From Hoyosella sp. YIM 151337 (GTDB lineage Bacteria; Actinomycetota; Actinomycetes; Mycobacteriales; Mycobacteriaceae), in assembly GCF_026041215.1 (NCBI RefSeq), contig NZ_JAPEIQ010000028.1:62001-126000 (forward strand): a stretch of DNA of 64,000 nucleotides. The letters run 5' to 3'. A model generated the notes under the pieces. The model made no database searches. It saw only the letters and a program-made list of their open reading frames with translations, and had not been told where the DNA came from. How positions within the stretch are numbered: position 1 is the first letter of the stretch; every line of letters starts with the position of its first letter. Below, piece after piece: positions 30,713 to 41,462 of the stretch. The translations under genes and the position numbers were made by a program.

Positions 30713-31471
30713 TCAGCGCCTGCGCGCAGCCCGCTCCTCCGCGGCAAATTGGGGCGCCGGCCCCGCGTCCCGGAGCCGCTGGCGGCCCCGGTGCACCGAA
30801 CGCAGCGTACCGTTCAGGAATTCCTCGAACTCCGCGAGCTTCGCGTCAACGTATTGATCGCACTCGTTTCGCAGCCGCTCCGACTCGGCATGCGCACCAT
30901 CAATGACGCGGTTTGCCTCCGCCTGCGCAGCATGCACAACTTCGGATTGCGAGACGAGCCGCTGCTGTTCCTCTACACCCTCGCTGACGGCGCGCTCGTA
31001 TGCTGCGTTGCCCGACTCGATAAGCCGGTTCGCTTCGGTCCGCGCCCGCGCCGTCATGGCCTCGAACTCACGCTGGCCGTTTTGGACCGTGCGATCCGCT
31101 TCGGCTTGCGCATCACCGACAAGTTGTTCCGCGTGCGCCTTCGCCTCCGCGACCATTCGGTCAGCTTGGGCCTTAGCGTCGCGCAGCATGCGGTCAGCAT
31201 CCTCGCGCGCGTTTGTGATGGTTGACTCTGCTTCAGCTGACGCAGCGCTCACCGTTTGTTCCGCGCTGTCACGCGCGTCATTCACTAGCTTGTCGCGATG
31301 GTCGAGCACGTCCTGCGCGTCATCAAGTTCGCTCGGGATTGCTTCCCGAACATCGTCGAGCAGATCCAGCACGTCGCCGCGCGGCACGATGCAACCCGCC
31401 GTCATCGGCACACCGCGCGCCTCTTCGACGATCGCTACTAGCTCATCAAGAGCGCCGAATACCCGGTACAC
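30713..31471 (-). CDS. sepIVA: DivIVA-like septum factor SepIVA (Rv2927c-like)
   Basis: About 252 residues. The N terminus YRVFGALDELVAIVEEARGVPMTAGCIVPRGDVLDLLDDV is almost the same as mycobacterial SepIVA, followed by a long coiled coil (residues about 60-230) rich in Ala/Glu/Arg and a basic, Arg-rich end. Mycobacterial SepIVA localises to the septum and is needed for division and envelope precursor control; the role here is inferred. GTG at 31471 matches the family start; GTG at 31483 is the alternative. It lies 83 bases before the DUF177 gene. Confidence 0.9.
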   Translation of the reverse strand: MYRVFGALDELVAIVEEARGVPMTAGCIVPRGDVLDLLDDVREAIPSELDDAQDVLDHRDKLVNDARDSAEQTVSAASAEAESTITNAREDADRMLRDAKAQADRMVAEAKAHAEQLVGDAQAEADRTVQNGQREFEAMTARARTEANRLIESGNAAYERAVSEGVEEQQRLVSQSEVVHAAQAEANRVIDGAHAESERLRNECDQYVDAKLAEFEEFLNGTLRSVHRGRQRLRDAGPAPQFAAEERAARRR

Positions 31472-31579
31472 CGCTAACCCCACATCCTCAAAGACTGTCT
31501 CGGAGCCAGTCTGCCTGGCTTCTCACCCATGACGTATCAACCCGCACGGTGTGTCGCCGCGCCACCCACGCGCGCGGGG

Positions 31580-32080
31580 TCAGGAAGCGTCCTTCTCACG
31601 TTTGCGTTCCGCGATGCGCTCAGTCAGCCTGCTGTAGACGACTGGCGGCAGCAGATGCGAGACGTCACCCCCGTACGTCGCTACTTCTTTTGCGAGCGAA
31701 CTCGACAGGAAGCTGTAGAGCGGATTCGTCGCGGTGAAGAAAGTGTCGACGCCAGATAATTCCTTGTTCATCTGCGCCATCTGCAACTCGTACTCGAAGT
31801 CACTGACGGCACGCAACCCCTTGACGATCGCGGTCAGACCATTCTGCAGCGCATAGTCGACGAGCAGGCCCTGCCACGAATCGACCGTGACGTTGGGGAG
31901 GTGTGATGTGACTTCGCTAAGCATGTCGAGGCGTTCGCTGACGTCAAACATGCCCTTTTTGTTGGGGTTCACGAGTACCGCGACGACGACACGATCGAAC
32001 TGTGCCGAAGCCCGCTCGATAACGTCGAGATGACCGTTGGTGACCGGGTCGAAGGAACCCGGGCAGATCGCTCCGCTCAT
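31580..32080 (-). CDS. coaD: phosphopantetheine adenylyltransferase
   Basis: 166 residues. Fourth step of coenzyme A synthesis (4'-phosphopantetheine + ATP to dephospho-CoA). The nucleotidyltransferase signature [17 protein letters not shown] and the ISSS-type motif ([20 protein letters not shown]) are present. ATG at 32080 ([12 protein letters not shown]) is the standard start; the open frame upstream is not like the family. It follows rsmD by 55 bases. Confidence 0.96.
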   Translation of the reverse strand: MSGAICPGSFDPVTNGHLDVIERASAQFDRVVVAVLVNPNKKGMFDVSERLDMLSEVTSHLPNVTVDSWQGLLVDYALQNGLTAIVKGLRAVSDFEYELQMAQMNKELSGVDTFFTATNPLYSFLSSSLAKEVATYGGDVSHLLPPVVYSRLTERIAERKREKDAS

Positions 32081-32135
32081 GGTCTCAGACGTTAACAGGC
32101 CGCCCGCGCTCGTGCGCGGGCGGAACACCTCCGGG

Positions 32136-32717
32136 CTAATCGCCATCCCTGCTGGGTACGCGCGGCAGGTACTCAGCGATATCGATGCGAGTTTCGCCGT
32201 AGCGCCGCGAATCCACACCCGAGAAGGATGTCGGCCAGGTTGTCTCGGGTGAGCGCGCCGACCGTTCAACGACTACGAGAGCGTGGTCGGCGAGCCACCC
32301 ATGCTGCACGAGGCGTTCCAGGACGGTGCGCACCGCGGGCTCTCCGACGGTGTAGGGCGGGTCTGCAAGCACAAGCGTGTACGTCTGACGCGCCGGCTTG
32401 CCCACGAAAGCGGCAACATCACTGCGAACGACATCCGCGCCATGCAAGCGTGCGGTGCGAACGTTGTCCTTCACAACAGCGAGTGCCCGGGCATCCGATT
32501 CCACGAATACCGCGGTGTCCGCTCCGCGTGACAGTGCCTCGAGGCCGAGCGCACCCGATCCCGCGTAGAGATCGAGTACGCGTTCGCCATCGAAGTCCAG
32601 CCGGGACGCGAGAAGACTGAACAGCGCTTCCCGCACCCGGTCTGTGGTTGGTCGCGTCCCTTTCGGGGGTACGCGTAACCGGATGCCTCCGGCCTTTCCA
32701 GCGATTATCCGTGTCAC
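32136..32717 (-). CDS. rsmD: 16S rRNA (guanine(966)-N(2))-methyltransferase RsmD
   Basis: 193 residues. [33 protein letters not shown] is the family N terminus; [20 protein letters not shown] is the SAM-binding motif I and [10 protein letters not shown] the catalytic motif IV (DPPY). It methylates G966 of 16S rRNA. The start overlaps the pyc stop by four bases, so it is translated from the pyc message; the order pyc-rsmD-coaD is that of Rv2967c-Rv2965c. Confidence 0.95.
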   Translation of the reverse strand: MTRIIAGKAGGIRLRVPPKGTRPTTDRVREALFSLLASRLDFDGERVLDLYAGSGALGLEALSRGADTAVFVESDARALAVVKDNVRTARLHGADVVRSDVAAFVGKPARQTYTLVLADPPYTVGEPAVRTVLERLVQHGWLADHALVVVERSARSPETTWPTSFSGVDSRRYGETRIDIAEYLPRVPSRDGD

Positions 32718-35700
32718 TCGGATTCGGTGGATTCGATAACAGCGATGAGGTCGCCGCCTTCGACTTGCTGCACTGGGCTGATCGCGATGCGTGCGATCGT
32801 GCCGGTCTTGTGGGCGGTGATCGCGGCCTCCATCTTCATTGCTTCGATCGTGGCGATGGTGTCTCCGGCCTTAATGCTGTCACCCGCGCTGGCCTGGATG
32901 GTGACCACGCCAGCGAATGGTGCTGGCAGGTGTGCGGGGTTGTTCTTATCGGCCTTCTCCGACGAGGGGACCTCGCTTGCGACGGAGCGGTCGCGCACCC
33001 GCACAGGCCGTAACTGGCCGTTGATGGTGCACATGACGTTGCGCAGGCCGCGCTCATCGGGTTCGGAGATCGCTTCCAGACCGAACAGCAAGGTCACCCC
33101 CGGTTCGAGGTTGACTTGGTGTTCCTCGCCGTGGCGCAGCCCATAGAAGAACTGCCCGCTGGATAGCAGCGACGTGTCACCATACTGATCGCGATGGTCG
33201 CGGAATTCGCGCGCGGGGCCGGGGAACAGGAGCCGGTTGAGCGTGTCCTGACGTTTCTTCGGGTCATCACCATCGAGAATTGCCTGATCTTCGATGCTCA
33301 GATCCGGCGCGGGCTTTGCTGGAGCTCGCCCCTCGAGCGCTTTGGTGCGGAACGGTTCTGGCCAGCCGCCCGCCGGGTCGCCCAGCTCGCCACGCAAGAA
33401 TCCGATCACCGAATCCGGCACGTCGAACGAGCCGGGGTCATCTTTGAATTGCTCCACCGACACCCCCGCACCGACAAGGTGCAGCGCGAGATCGCCGACG
33501 ACCTTGGACGACGGCGTGACCTTCACGAGCCGGCCAAGCAACCTGTCCGCCGCAGCGTAGGCCTCTTCGATTTCCTCGAATCGCTCACCAAGCCCGAGCG
33601 CGATGGCCTGCTGGCGCAGGTTCGACAGCTGCCCGCCCGGAATCTCGTGCTTATACACACGCCCGGTCGGCGAGGGCAGTCCCGATTCGAACGGCTTGTA
33701 AATCTTGCGGACGCCCTCCCAGTACGGTTCGAGGTCACATACCGCATCGAGGTCAAGCCCGGTATCACGGTCGGTGTTGCGCGCCGCCGCCACGATCGCG
33801 GAGAGCGCGGGCTGACTCGTCGTTCCCGCCAGCGACGCGGCAGCACCATCAACCGCATCGGCGCCAGCTTCCCACGCGGCGAGGTACGTCGCGAGCTGAC
33901 CCCCGGGGGTGTCGTGGGTGTGCACATGCACCGGCAAGTCGAAGTTGCTGCGCAGCGCGGAAACCAGCCGCACCGCAGATGGGGCGCGAAGCAGCCCCGC
34001 CATGTCTTTGATCGCGAGGATATGCGCACCCGCCTCGACCGCCTGCTCAGCGAGACGCAGATAGTAGTCCAGCGTGTATAGCCGCTCATTCGGGTCGGCG
34101 AGGTCACCGGTATAGCTCAGCGCGACTTCGGCAACCGAAGTGCCGGTCTCACGGACCGCGTCGATCGCGGGACGCATCTGGTCGACGTTGTTCAGTGCAT
34201 CGAAGATCCGGAAAATGTCGATACCTGAACGGGTTGCTTCTTCCACGAACGCGCGGGTCACCGTCTCCGGGTACGGCGTGTATCCAACGGTGTTCCGGCC
34301 GCGCAGCAGCATCTGCAAACAGATGTTCGGGATCGCTTCACGCAGCTTTTCCAGCCGCTCCCACGGGTCTTCATGCAAGAAACGCAGCGCCACATCGTAT
34401 GTCGCCCCGCCCCACGCCTCGATGCTGAACAGCTGCGGCGTCAGCCGTGCTACATGTTCGGCGATTCCCAGCAGGTCCCGGGTGCGGAGCCGCGTCGCCA
34501 GCAGCGATTGATGCGCGTCGCGGAACGTCGTCTCTGTGACCGCGAGCGCTTTTTGCTCCCGCAGCGCGGCGGCGAATCCCTCTGGACCGAGTTGCAGCAG
34601 CTTCTGCCGGGTGCCATCCGGGATCGGTGCGTCACCATCAATCGCCGGCAGCTTCGTGCGCGGATCCAGGCGCACCGGCCGCTCGCCATGCGGCTTGTTC
34701 ACCGTCACGTCAGCGAGATACCGCAACATGCGGGTACCACGGTCGGCGGAGGTGTGCAGCGTCAGCAGGTGCGGGCGCTCATCAATAAACGACGTCGTGA
34801 CCCGGCCTTCCCGGAAGTCCGGGTCGTCGAGCAGCCCTTGGAGGAAGGGAATATTGGTCGCGACACCGCGGATCCGGAACTCCGCTAGGGCTCGGCGTGC
34901 GCGGCGTACCGCGGTACCGAAGTCGCGGCCCCGGCACGTCAGCTTCACCAGCATCGAGTCGAAGTACGCGCCCAGTTCCGCACCCAGCATGGTGCCGCCA
35001 TCGAGACGCACCCCTGCACCACCCGGAGTGCGATAGGCAGTGATGCGGCCTGTGTCCGGGCGGAACCCGTTCGCCGGGTCTTCCGTGGTGATTCGGCACT
35101 GCATGGCCGCACCGCGCAGCGTTATCGACTCCTGCGCCAGCCCCAGGTCTGAGAGCGTCTCCCCGCTTGCGATCCGCAGCTGCGACTGGACGAGGTCGAC
35201 ATCGGTCACTTCCTCTGTGACTGTGTGTTCCACCTGAATACGCGGATTCATTTCGATGAACACATGCTGGCCCCGCTCATCAAGCAGGAATTCGACCGTC
35301 CCGGCGCACGAGTATCCAATTTCGCGCGCGAACGCCACCGCATCCGAACAAATACGGTCCCGCAACTCGGGGTCGAGGTTCGGCGCCGGGGCAAGCTCCA
35401 CCACTTTTTGGTGACGGCGCTGCACCGAACAATCTCGCTCGAACAAATGAATCACATTGCCTTGCTGATCGGCGAGGATCTGCACCTCAATATGCCGTGG
35501 ATTCACCACCGCCTGCTCAAGGAACACGGTCGCGTCTCCGAATGCAGATTCAGCCTCACGCTGCGCGGCCTCGATCGCGTCACGCAACGACTCACGTGAA
35601 TCAACGCGCCGCATACCGCGACCGCCACCACCAGCTACGGCCTTCACGAACACCGGGAACTGCATGTCGTCTGCCGCGCTGAGCAGCGCGTTAACGTCCG

Positions 35701-36115
35701 TGCTCGGCTCCGAGGACGCGAGTACCGGCAGGCCAGCCGCCCGCGCAGCCGCAATCGCGCGGGCCTTATTACCGGCGAGCTCGAGCACCTCGACTGATGG
35801 GCCCACAAACGTAATACCAGCCTCCGCGCACGCCGAGGCGAGATCCGGGTTCTCCGACAGGAACCCATAACCGGGATACACAGCGTCAGCGCCGGCCTTT
35901 TTCGCCGCACTGATGATCTCGTCGACCGAGAGATACGCGCGCACCGGATGCCCGCGCTCACCAATCTCGTAACTCTCGTCCGCCTTCAGTCGATGCGTCG
36001 AATTACGATCCTCGAACGGAAAGACAGCAACCGTGCCCGCGCCCAGCTCGTAAGCAGCCCGGAAAGCCCGGATCGCGATTTCGCCGCGATTCGCGACCAG
36101 CACCTTCGAAAACAT
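32714..36115 (-). CDS. pyc: pyruvate carboxylase
   Basis: 1133 residues. ATP- and biotin-dependent carboxylation of pyruvate to oxaloacetate. Biotin carboxylase domain (about 1-460) with VLVANRGEIAIRAFRAAYELG and the GGGGRGMRRV ATP loop; carboxyltransferase domain (about 530-830) with RDAHQSLLATRLRTRDL and the metal site HTHDTPGG; biotinyl domain at the end with EAMKMEA, the biotinylated Lys at residue 1094. It leads the pyc-rsmD-coaD operon. The 143 bases between it and recG hold its promoter but no clear motif. Confidence 0.97.
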   Translation of the reverse strand: MFSKVLVANRGEIAIRAFRAAYELGAGTVAVFPFEDRNSTHRLKADESYEIGERGHPVRAYLSVDEIISAAKKAGADAVYPGYGFLSENPDLASACAEAGITFVGPSVEVLELAGNKARAIAAARAAGLPVLASSEPSTDVNALLSAADDMQFPVFVKAVAGGGGRGMRRVDSRESLRDAIEAAQREAESAFGDATVFLEQAVVNPRHIEVQILADQQGNVIHLFERDCSVQRRHQKVVELAPAPNLDPELRDRICSDAVAFAREIGYSCAGTVEFLLDERGQHVFIEMNPRIQVEHTVTEEVTDVDLVQSQLRIASGETLSDLGLAQESITLRGAAMQCRITTEDPANGFRPDTGRITAYRTPGGAGVRLDGGTMLGAELGAYFDSMLVKLTCRGRDFGTAVRRARRALAEFRIRGVATNIPFLQGLLDDPDFREGRVTTSFIDERPHLLTLHTSADRGTRMLRYLADVTVNKPHGERPVRLDPRTKLPAIDGDAPIPDGTRQKLLQLGPEGFAAALREQKALAVTETTFRDAHQSLLATRLRTRDLLGIAEHVARLTPQLFSIEAWGGATYDVALRFLHEDPWERLEKLREAIPNICLQMLLRGRNTVGYTPYPETVTRAFVEEATRSGIDIFRIFDALNNVDQMRPAIDAVRETGTSVAEVALSYTGDLADPNERLYTLDYYLRLAEQAVEAGAHILAIKDMAGLLRAPSAVRLVSALRSNFDLPVHVHTHDTPGGQLATYLAAWEAGADAVDGAAASLAGTTSQPALSAIVAAARNTDRDTGLDLDAVCDLEPYWEGVRKIYKPFESGLPSPTGRVYKHEIPGGQLSNLRQQAIALGLGERFEEIEEAYAAADRLLGRLVKVTPSSKVVGDLALHLVGAGVSVEQFKDDPGSFDVPDSVIGFLRGELGDPAGGWPEPFRTKALEGRAPAKPAPDLSIEDQAILDGDDPKKRQDTLNRLLFPGPAREFRDHRDQYGDTSLLSSGQFFYGLRHGEEHQVNLEPGVTLLFGLEAISEPDERGLRNVMCTINGQLRPVRVRDRSVASEVPSSEKADKNNPAHLPAPFAGVVTIQASAGDSIKAGDTIATIEAMKMEAAITAHKTGTIARIAISPVQQVEGGDLIAVIESTESE

Positions 36116-36258
36116 TATTTGCCTCTCTCCGTAACGGGGCCGCAGGGCTTGTGGCCCAGGCGGGCGTGATTGCCTATCGGCGCACCCACTGCACTATTTA
36201 CGATTGTGGACCTTCCCGCACGATACTAAGGCGTTCGCGTCACACCGCGGGAGGCCAC

Positions 36259-38559
36259 TCACGTCATATCTAGATAATCGATTCCGCTGCCCGCACCGAG
36301 ACTGCCCACAAGCGCGGCAAGTTCGGGCGCATCGGAAAGATCCGGGTCCTCAGCGACCATTTTTTCCGCGACATTGCGAGCTTGCTCGATCACATCTCCG
36401 TGGTCGAGCAGGGAAAGCAGCTTGAGGCTGCTCCGTGCCCCAGACTGGGCGGCCCCGAGCACGTCGCCTTCACGGCGCTGTTGGAGATCAAGTTCAGCGA
36501 GACGGAAGCCGTCAGTGGTTTCCGCGACCGCTGCAAGCCGGGCAAGCGCCGGCGATGCTTCAGCGGCCTCGCTAAGCAGGATGCACAGCCCCGCGTGCGC
36601 CCCACGACCGACCCGGCCGCGCAGCTGGTGGAGCTGGCTCACCCCGAAGCGGTCCGCGTCCACAATAACCATCACTGTGGCGTTCGGCACATCCACCCCT
36701 ACCTCGATTACGGTGGTGCATACGAGCACGTCGGTTTGACCGTCGGAGAAGCCACGCATTACCCGATCCTTCTCGTCTGCGGGTAAGCGCCCGTGCAACA
36801 GCTCCACACGCAGCTGCGCCAGCGGTCCCGTGGTCAGATACTCGTACATGTCGACCACCGCCGTCGCGGGGCGCGGCTCTTCGGAACCCTGCTTCTTGGC
36901 GGCTTTCGATTTGTTTTTGGCAGCGGGTGAGTTCTTGGCCCCTGCACCGTCCGGCTCCTCGTCCCCAATGCGCGCACACACGACGTACGCTTGGCGGCCC
37001 TGCGCGACGTCCTCCACAATTCGTTCCCACACGCGCGGCAGCCACTTCCGCGACGCCGACAGCGCGAGGACCTTGCTCGCAATCGGGCTGCGGCCGCGCG
37101 GCAGTTCACGCAACGTGACCACCTCCAGCGCACCGAAGACCGTCATCGCAATGGTCCGGGGAATCGGAGTCGCAGTCATCACAAGCATGTGTGGTGTGAT
37201 GCCCTCACGCGCCTTGCCGCGCAGGTGATCGCGCTGTTCCACCCCGAAACGGTGCTGTTCGTCCACCACCACCAGGCCGAGGTTGAAGAAATCAACACCG
37301 TCTTGAATAAGGGCGTGCGTTCCGATCACGATCCCAGCGTCACCGGTGACGATGCTGAGCAGCGCCCGTTTGCGCTGGGCTGCGGTCATCGAACCGGTCA
37401 GGAGCACGACACCCGTGGCATGATCATCCGCCCCCAGCTCGCCACCCTGGCCCAGGGGCCCAAGCATCGTCTGGAGCGAACGGTAATGTTGTGTCGCTAG
37501 TACCTCGGTTGGAGCGAGCAGCGCGCACTGGAATCCGGCGTCGATCGCTTGCAGCATCGCCCGCAGGGCCACGATGGTTTTGCCGGACCCGACCTCGCCT
37601 TGCAGCAGGACGTTCATCGGGGCGGGCGCGCTGAGCCGATCCGCGATCGTCTCGCCCGCGGCACGCTGACCGTCGGTCAGCGTGAACGGCAGCCGCTCTT
37701 CGAATCGCGCGGCAATCCCGTCACGGGCGGGCGCCATCTTCGGTGCTGACCGCCGTGCCTCAGTAGCCCGCTGTTGAGCAAGGAACAGCTGCATCAGCAG
37801 CGCCTCGTCGAAACGCAGCCGATCTTGAGCATTTCGATAGTCCGCTTCGGTCTCGGGGAGATGAATCCCGCGAATCGCCTGATCATAGGAGCACAGCGCA
37901 TTGCGTTCGATAACCTCCGCGGGGAGATTTTCGGCGAGGGCGGGGAGCTGATCGAGAACAATGCGGATGCAGCTCCAGATCTCCCAGCTCTGAATGTTCT
38001 TCGTCGACGGATAGATTGGAATCAACTCGCGTGAGAGGTCCGCTTCGAGCGCCGCGTCGGACTGCTGCGCGGCTCGTGCCAGCTCGGCGAGCTGGCCGCT
38101 GCCACGTACCGACCCGTCCTCTCCAGGCCCGCGCAACTCCAGGTAACTGGGGTGCGTGAGCTGCATAGTGCCACGGAAATAAGAGACCGTGCCCGAAAAC
38201 ATCATGCGCTTGCCGGTCTTCATGACGTGCCGCAGCCGCTTCGGGTTGAAGAACGTTGCTTCGAGGGGCTGCGTACCGGCACGCAGACTGAGCTTGATGA
38301 AGGTGCCCTTCTTCGGCGCACGCATCGGGATCTCGTCTGCGCGCGCAATCGTCGCGACAACCGTGATGTGATCCCCCGGTTCGGCCTGCTCGTCACCGAG
38401 TGGCATGCCGCTGTGAGCGTAGCGGCGGGGGTAATGCTGAAGCAGGTGCGCCACCGTGCTGATACCGAACTCGTCGCGGAGCCGCGCCGAAACAGCAGCG
38501 CCGAGTACGCCGTCCAGTGCATCAGTAAGCGAAAGCGCGCTCCGCGCGGTCTTGTGCAC
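36259..38559 (-). CDS. recG: ATP-dependent DNA helicase RecG
   Basis: 766 residues. Branch-migrating helicase acting on stalled forks and Holliday junctions. An N-terminal wedge/OB domain (VAHLLQHYPRRYAHSG, ITVVATIAR) precedes helicase motifs: GEVGSGKTIVALRAM (Walker A, near residue 325), VVVDEQHRFGVEQRDHL (DEQH, near 431), MTATPIPRTIAMTVFG, and TTVIEVGVDVPNATVMVI with RGRVGRG. An insertion of about 35 residues rich in Lys/Ala (GAGAKNSPAAKNKSKAAKK region) interrupts the second RecA-like domain. It lies six bases downstream of the DAK-type gene. Confidence 0.96.
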   Translation of the reverse strand: MHKTARSALSLTDALDGVLGAAVSARLRDEFGISTVAHLLQHYPRRYAHSGMPLGDEQAEPGDHITVVATIARADEIPMRAPKKGTFIKLSLRAGTQPLEATFFNPKRLRHVMKTGKRMMFSGTVSYFRGTMQLTHPSYLELRGPGEDGSVRGSGQLAELARAAQQSDAALEADLSRELIPIYPSTKNIQSWEIWSCIRIVLDQLPALAENLPAEVIERNALCSYDQAIRGIHLPETEADYRNAQDRLRFDEALLMQLFLAQQRATEARRSAPKMAPARDGIAARFEERLPFTLTDGQRAAGETIADRLSAPAPMNVLLQGEVGSGKTIVALRAMLQAIDAGFQCALLAPTEVLATQHYRSLQTMLGPLGQGGELGADDHATGVVLLTGSMTAAQRKRALLSIVTGDAGIVIGTHALIQDGVDFFNLGLVVVDEQHRFGVEQRDHLRGKAREGITPHMLVMTATPIPRTIAMTVFGALEVVTLRELPRGRSPIASKVLALSASRKWLPRVWERIVEDVAQGRQAYVVCARIGDEEPDGAGAKNSPAAKNKSKAAKKQGSEEPRPATAVVDMYEYLTTGPLAQLRVELLHGRLPADEKDRVMRGFSDGQTDVLVCTTVIEVGVDVPNATVMVIVDADRFGVSQLHQLRGRVGRGAHAGLCILLSEAAEASPALARLAAVAETTDGFRLAELDLQQRREGDVLGAAQSGARSSLKLLSLLDHGDVIEQARNVAEKMVAEDPDLSDAPELAALVGSLGAGSGIDYLDMT

Positions 38560-38565
38560 GATTAC

Positions 38566-40228
38566 TCACTCCACGCCGATCTGCAAGATGTCGTCGCCCT
38601 GCCCGCCTGGGTACACCATGATGTCAATGCCGGGATGCGCATGCTGAAGATGCTGCTCCAGCGATTCAGCCAGGTAACGCCCCGCACCGTCCTGACCGGC
38701 GAGCACCGTCACAAGTTCTCCGCCCGCGGCCAGCATGAGGTCTGCGAGCTTGGCAGCGGCGCCCGTGAGGTCTTCATCAATCACTAGCACTTCACGGCCC
38801 ACAAGCCCGAGACAGTCACCTGGTTCGCAGACGCCAGCCATGGTCAGCGCCCGGCTGCGTGCACGCTGCACCGAACCCCACCGGGTAGCAGCCGCAGCCG
38901 CAGCCATCGCGTAGGAATCATCAGAACCAGCGCGCGACGGGTCGTGGACAGCGAGGGCAGCGAGCCCCTGGACCATGCTGGAGGTCGGCAGCAGCACCGC
39001 GGGGTGGCCCAGATGACGGGCCTGACGGCTGACTGCGACCAGTTCCTCCGGTTTGATAAGTCCATTCGGCAGTACGAACACTTCATCCGCGCGCAGGGAG
39101 AGAACCGCGTCGAGAAGCTCCTGCGGCGATGCCATGCAACCCGTCTTCAGCACCGTCGCGCCCTCACTCTCGAACAGTTCAGCCGCTGCCGTGCCACACA
39201 CGAGCGCTAACACCCGGCGCACCAGCGGCCGCGCTGGGGTCGCCGCGAATGACACTTGCTGATCCGGCGCGAAGGCCGTGATGCGGATGCTCCGCGGCAC
39301 TCCAGCAGCGATACCTGCCTCAACTGCACCGCCAGGGTCGGTGCTGTGCACGTGCACCGACCACACTCCCGATCCGTCGCTCACGACGACTACTGAATCA
39401 CCGAGGTCTGACAATTTTTCTCGAAGCGTATCTGCAGCATCGTCCGAGCAGCGGTCAAGCAGATACATGATTTCGTACTCGGCGTCGCCCGTCTCGTACT
39501 CGTGAATGTGTTCAAGCCGCGAGGCGGGCGCCGCAGGCTGCTGCGCCGGTGCCGCCGCCGAATCACCCACAGTGGCACGGACTGTGAAACGAGGCCGCTC
39601 CGGAAGCGCCCCGGTCGCCACTTCAACGAGGGCATCGAGGATGACGACCAGGCCAAGCCCGCCCGCGTCGACGACCCCGGCCTGGCTGAGCACGGCGAGC
39701 TGTTCTGGCGTCTGTTCGAGCGCGGCGACCGCACCCTCCGCGGCCGCGCGCGACGTCCGGCAGCGAGCACGTTGGGGCACTCCGGGCCGCTTTCGCTGCG
39801 CCGCGCAGAACCGTCACCACGGTCCCCTCAACCACCGTTGAGAGGGATTTGCTCACCAGGTCGAGGGCGGTTTCCAGGGCGTTCTGCATCACTCCGCCAT
39901 CGATCGGCCGATCCGCAGCGGCGTCCGCAACCCCACGCAGCACCTGAGACAGGATTACTCCCGAGTTGCCCCGCGCCCCGGCGACTGCGCCGCGCGCCAG
40001 TGCGACCGCGACCGTGCGCGCAGGCGGCTCGCTCCCGACTTCGCACGCTTCCGCGGCCTGTAATGCCGCCGCCATCGTGAAATGCAGGTTCGTGCCGGTG
40101 TCAGAATCAGCGATCGGGAAGACGTTGAGGACATTGATCTCGTCACGGTGGCGTTCGAGTCCGCGCACACAGGCCCTCGCCCAGCGCAGCAGTGCTTGCG
40201 CATCGAGAGTGGTGAGATCCCCTGTCAC
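38566..40228 (-). pseudogene. DAK2/DhaL-domain protein (Rv2974c-like), split by an apparent frameshift
   Basis: Two minus-strand frames together make one protein of about 550 residues. The first (from 40228) has the DhaL kinase-type N terminus NVFPIADSDTGTNLHFT and GARGNSGVILSQVLRG, and goes wrong after SLPDVARG. The second (to 38566) resumes with RAAAEGAVAALEQTPEQLAVLSQAGVVDAGGLGLVVIL and continues into the DUF1949/DegV-like C-terminal domain. The second frame is +1 relative to the first, consistent with one inserted base in the CG-rich run at about 39738-39760. Relatives bind or phosphorylate fatty acids or dihydroxyacetone-like substrates. It is either a real disruption or a sequencing error; the rest of both halves is intact. 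Confidence 0.8.
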
Positions 40229-40362
40229 TGCGTCCGCCCTCCTTCACAGTGATCTTCGCCGATTCCGCCGATCGCGCCGCCCAACAGCAGCGGCCTCAGG
40301 CGGTCTGCTCAGAGAGTAGCGCGCACCGCGGCCCTCAGCAGATAATGAGAAGCCGTGCCGGT

Positions 40363-40392
40363 TTGGTCAATGCGCGAGAAACCCGGTACGCT
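40363..40392 (+). promoter_or_regulatory. possible promoter for rpmB
   Basis: TTGGTC at 40363-40368 and TACGCT at 40387-40392 are 18 bases apart and 92 bases ahead of the rpmB ATG, in the divergent gap between the DAK-type gene and rpmB. This is a weak visual match to a housekeeping promoter. Confidence 0.25.
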
Positions 40393-40484
40393 TGCACGGT
40401 TGCCTGCGCACGGTGCGGATACTTCGTGCGCACGGTACTTCGAGTACAAGACATGTATCACCACTATCGAGGAGTTCGACGACA

Positions 40485-40676
40485 ATGGCTGCCGTTTGCG
40501 ATGTCTGTGGAAAGGGACCTGGCTTCGGTAAGTCGGTCTCGCACTCGCACGTGCGTACCAGCCGTCGCTGGGACCCGAACATCCAGACTGTTCGTGCCGA
40601 GGTTGCCCCTGGCACCCGGAAGCGCATCAACGCCTGCACGTCCTGCATCAAAGCAGGCAAGGTGGTTCGCGCCTGA
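40485..40676 (+). CDS. rpmB: 50S ribosomal protein L28
   Basis: 63 residues, [20 protein letters not shown] to the end [12 protein letters not shown] and CTSC are the zinc-binding pairs of the C+ form. ATG at 40485 is preceded by CGAGGAG with a ten-base spacer; the longer frame upstream is not family-like. It is the only rightward gene in this block, ending at a strong terminator shared with ung. Confidence 0.97.
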   Translation: MAAVCDVCGKGPGFGKSVSHSHVRTSRRWDPNIQTVRAEVAPGTRKRINACTSCIKAGKVVRA

Positions 40677-40686
40677 CGCTGACAAC

Positions 40687-40735
40687 ACAAATCCCCGGGG
40701 ATCGGCACACAGCCGGTCTTCCGGGGATTTGTTGT
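40687..40735 (+). terminator. intrinsic terminator between rpmB and ung, probably bidirectional
   Basis: ACAAATCCCCGG (40687-40698) pairs perfectly with CCGGGGATTTGT (40721-40732), followed by TGTTAT. The stop codon of ung (40735-40737) touches its right edge, so the same hairpin can end both convergent transcripts. Confidence 0.85.
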
Positions 40736-41412
40736 TATGGGAGCCGCCAGTCGACCGGCTCCCCGCCCAAGTCCAGCAACTCCTCATTGGCCCGGCTAAA
40801 CGGCTTCGACCCGAAGAACCCACGCGACGCGGACAGCGGCGACGGGTGCGCCGACTCAATCGTTGGCACGTCCTCGAGCATCGGCTTCAAACTCATCGCG
40901 TCGCGGCCCCACAAGATCGCCACCATCGGATCGTCGCGCTCTACCAGGGCGCGGATCGCCTGTTCAGTAACAGCCTCCCAGCCCTTCCCGCGATGTGACG
41001 CAGGTTCACCCGGGCGCACCGTCAGCACGCGGTTGAGCAGCAGCACCCCGTTCTTGGACCACGGCGTGAGATCGCCTGACGTTGGCGGCGGAAAGCCAAG
41101 ATCAGCGCAGTACTCCTTATATATGTTGATGAGACTCTTCGGCAGCGGGCGCACGTCCGGCGCTACCGAGAAGCTCAGCCCGATCGGGTGCCCTGGCGTC
41201 GGGTAAGGATCCTGACCCACAATCAATACCCGCACCTCAGCGAACGGCTGCTGGAACGCGCGCAGCACATTCTGGCCGCTTGGCAGATACCCGCGTCCAG
41301 CAGTGTTTTCCGCCCGCAAGAACTCCCCCATGTCCGCGATGTTCTGCGCGACGGGGGCCAATGCGCCCGCCCAACCCTCTTCTACTACTTCGTTTAACGG
41401 TCGCGGCGCCAT
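40735..41412 (-). CDS. ung: uracil-DNA glycosylase (family 1)
   Basis: 225 residues. Excises uracil from DNA. Motif A is [19 protein letters not shown] with the catalytic Asp; motif B is [19 protein letters not shown] with the catalytic His. Other typical stretches are [23 protein letters not shown]. The ATG at 41412 starts [14 protein letters not shown]. It follows the quinone oxidoreductase gene by 71 bases, with a hairpin between them. Confidence 0.97.
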   Translation of the reverse strand: MAPRPLNEVVEEGWAGALAPVAQNIADMGEFLRAENTAGRGYLPSGQNVLRAFQQPFAEVRVLIVGQDPYPTPGHPIGLSFSVAPDVRPLPKSLINIYKEYCADLGFPPPTSGDLTPWSKNGVLLLNRVLTVRPGEPASHRGKGWEAVTEQAIRALVERDDPMVAILWGRDAMSLKPMLEDVPTIESAHPSPLSASRGFFGSKPFSRANEELLDLGGEPVDWRLP

Positions 41413-41462
41413 TGGGCTGTGAGACTCCTCGTTCCGGCTGATGAGTGCGTCCCGATATTACG

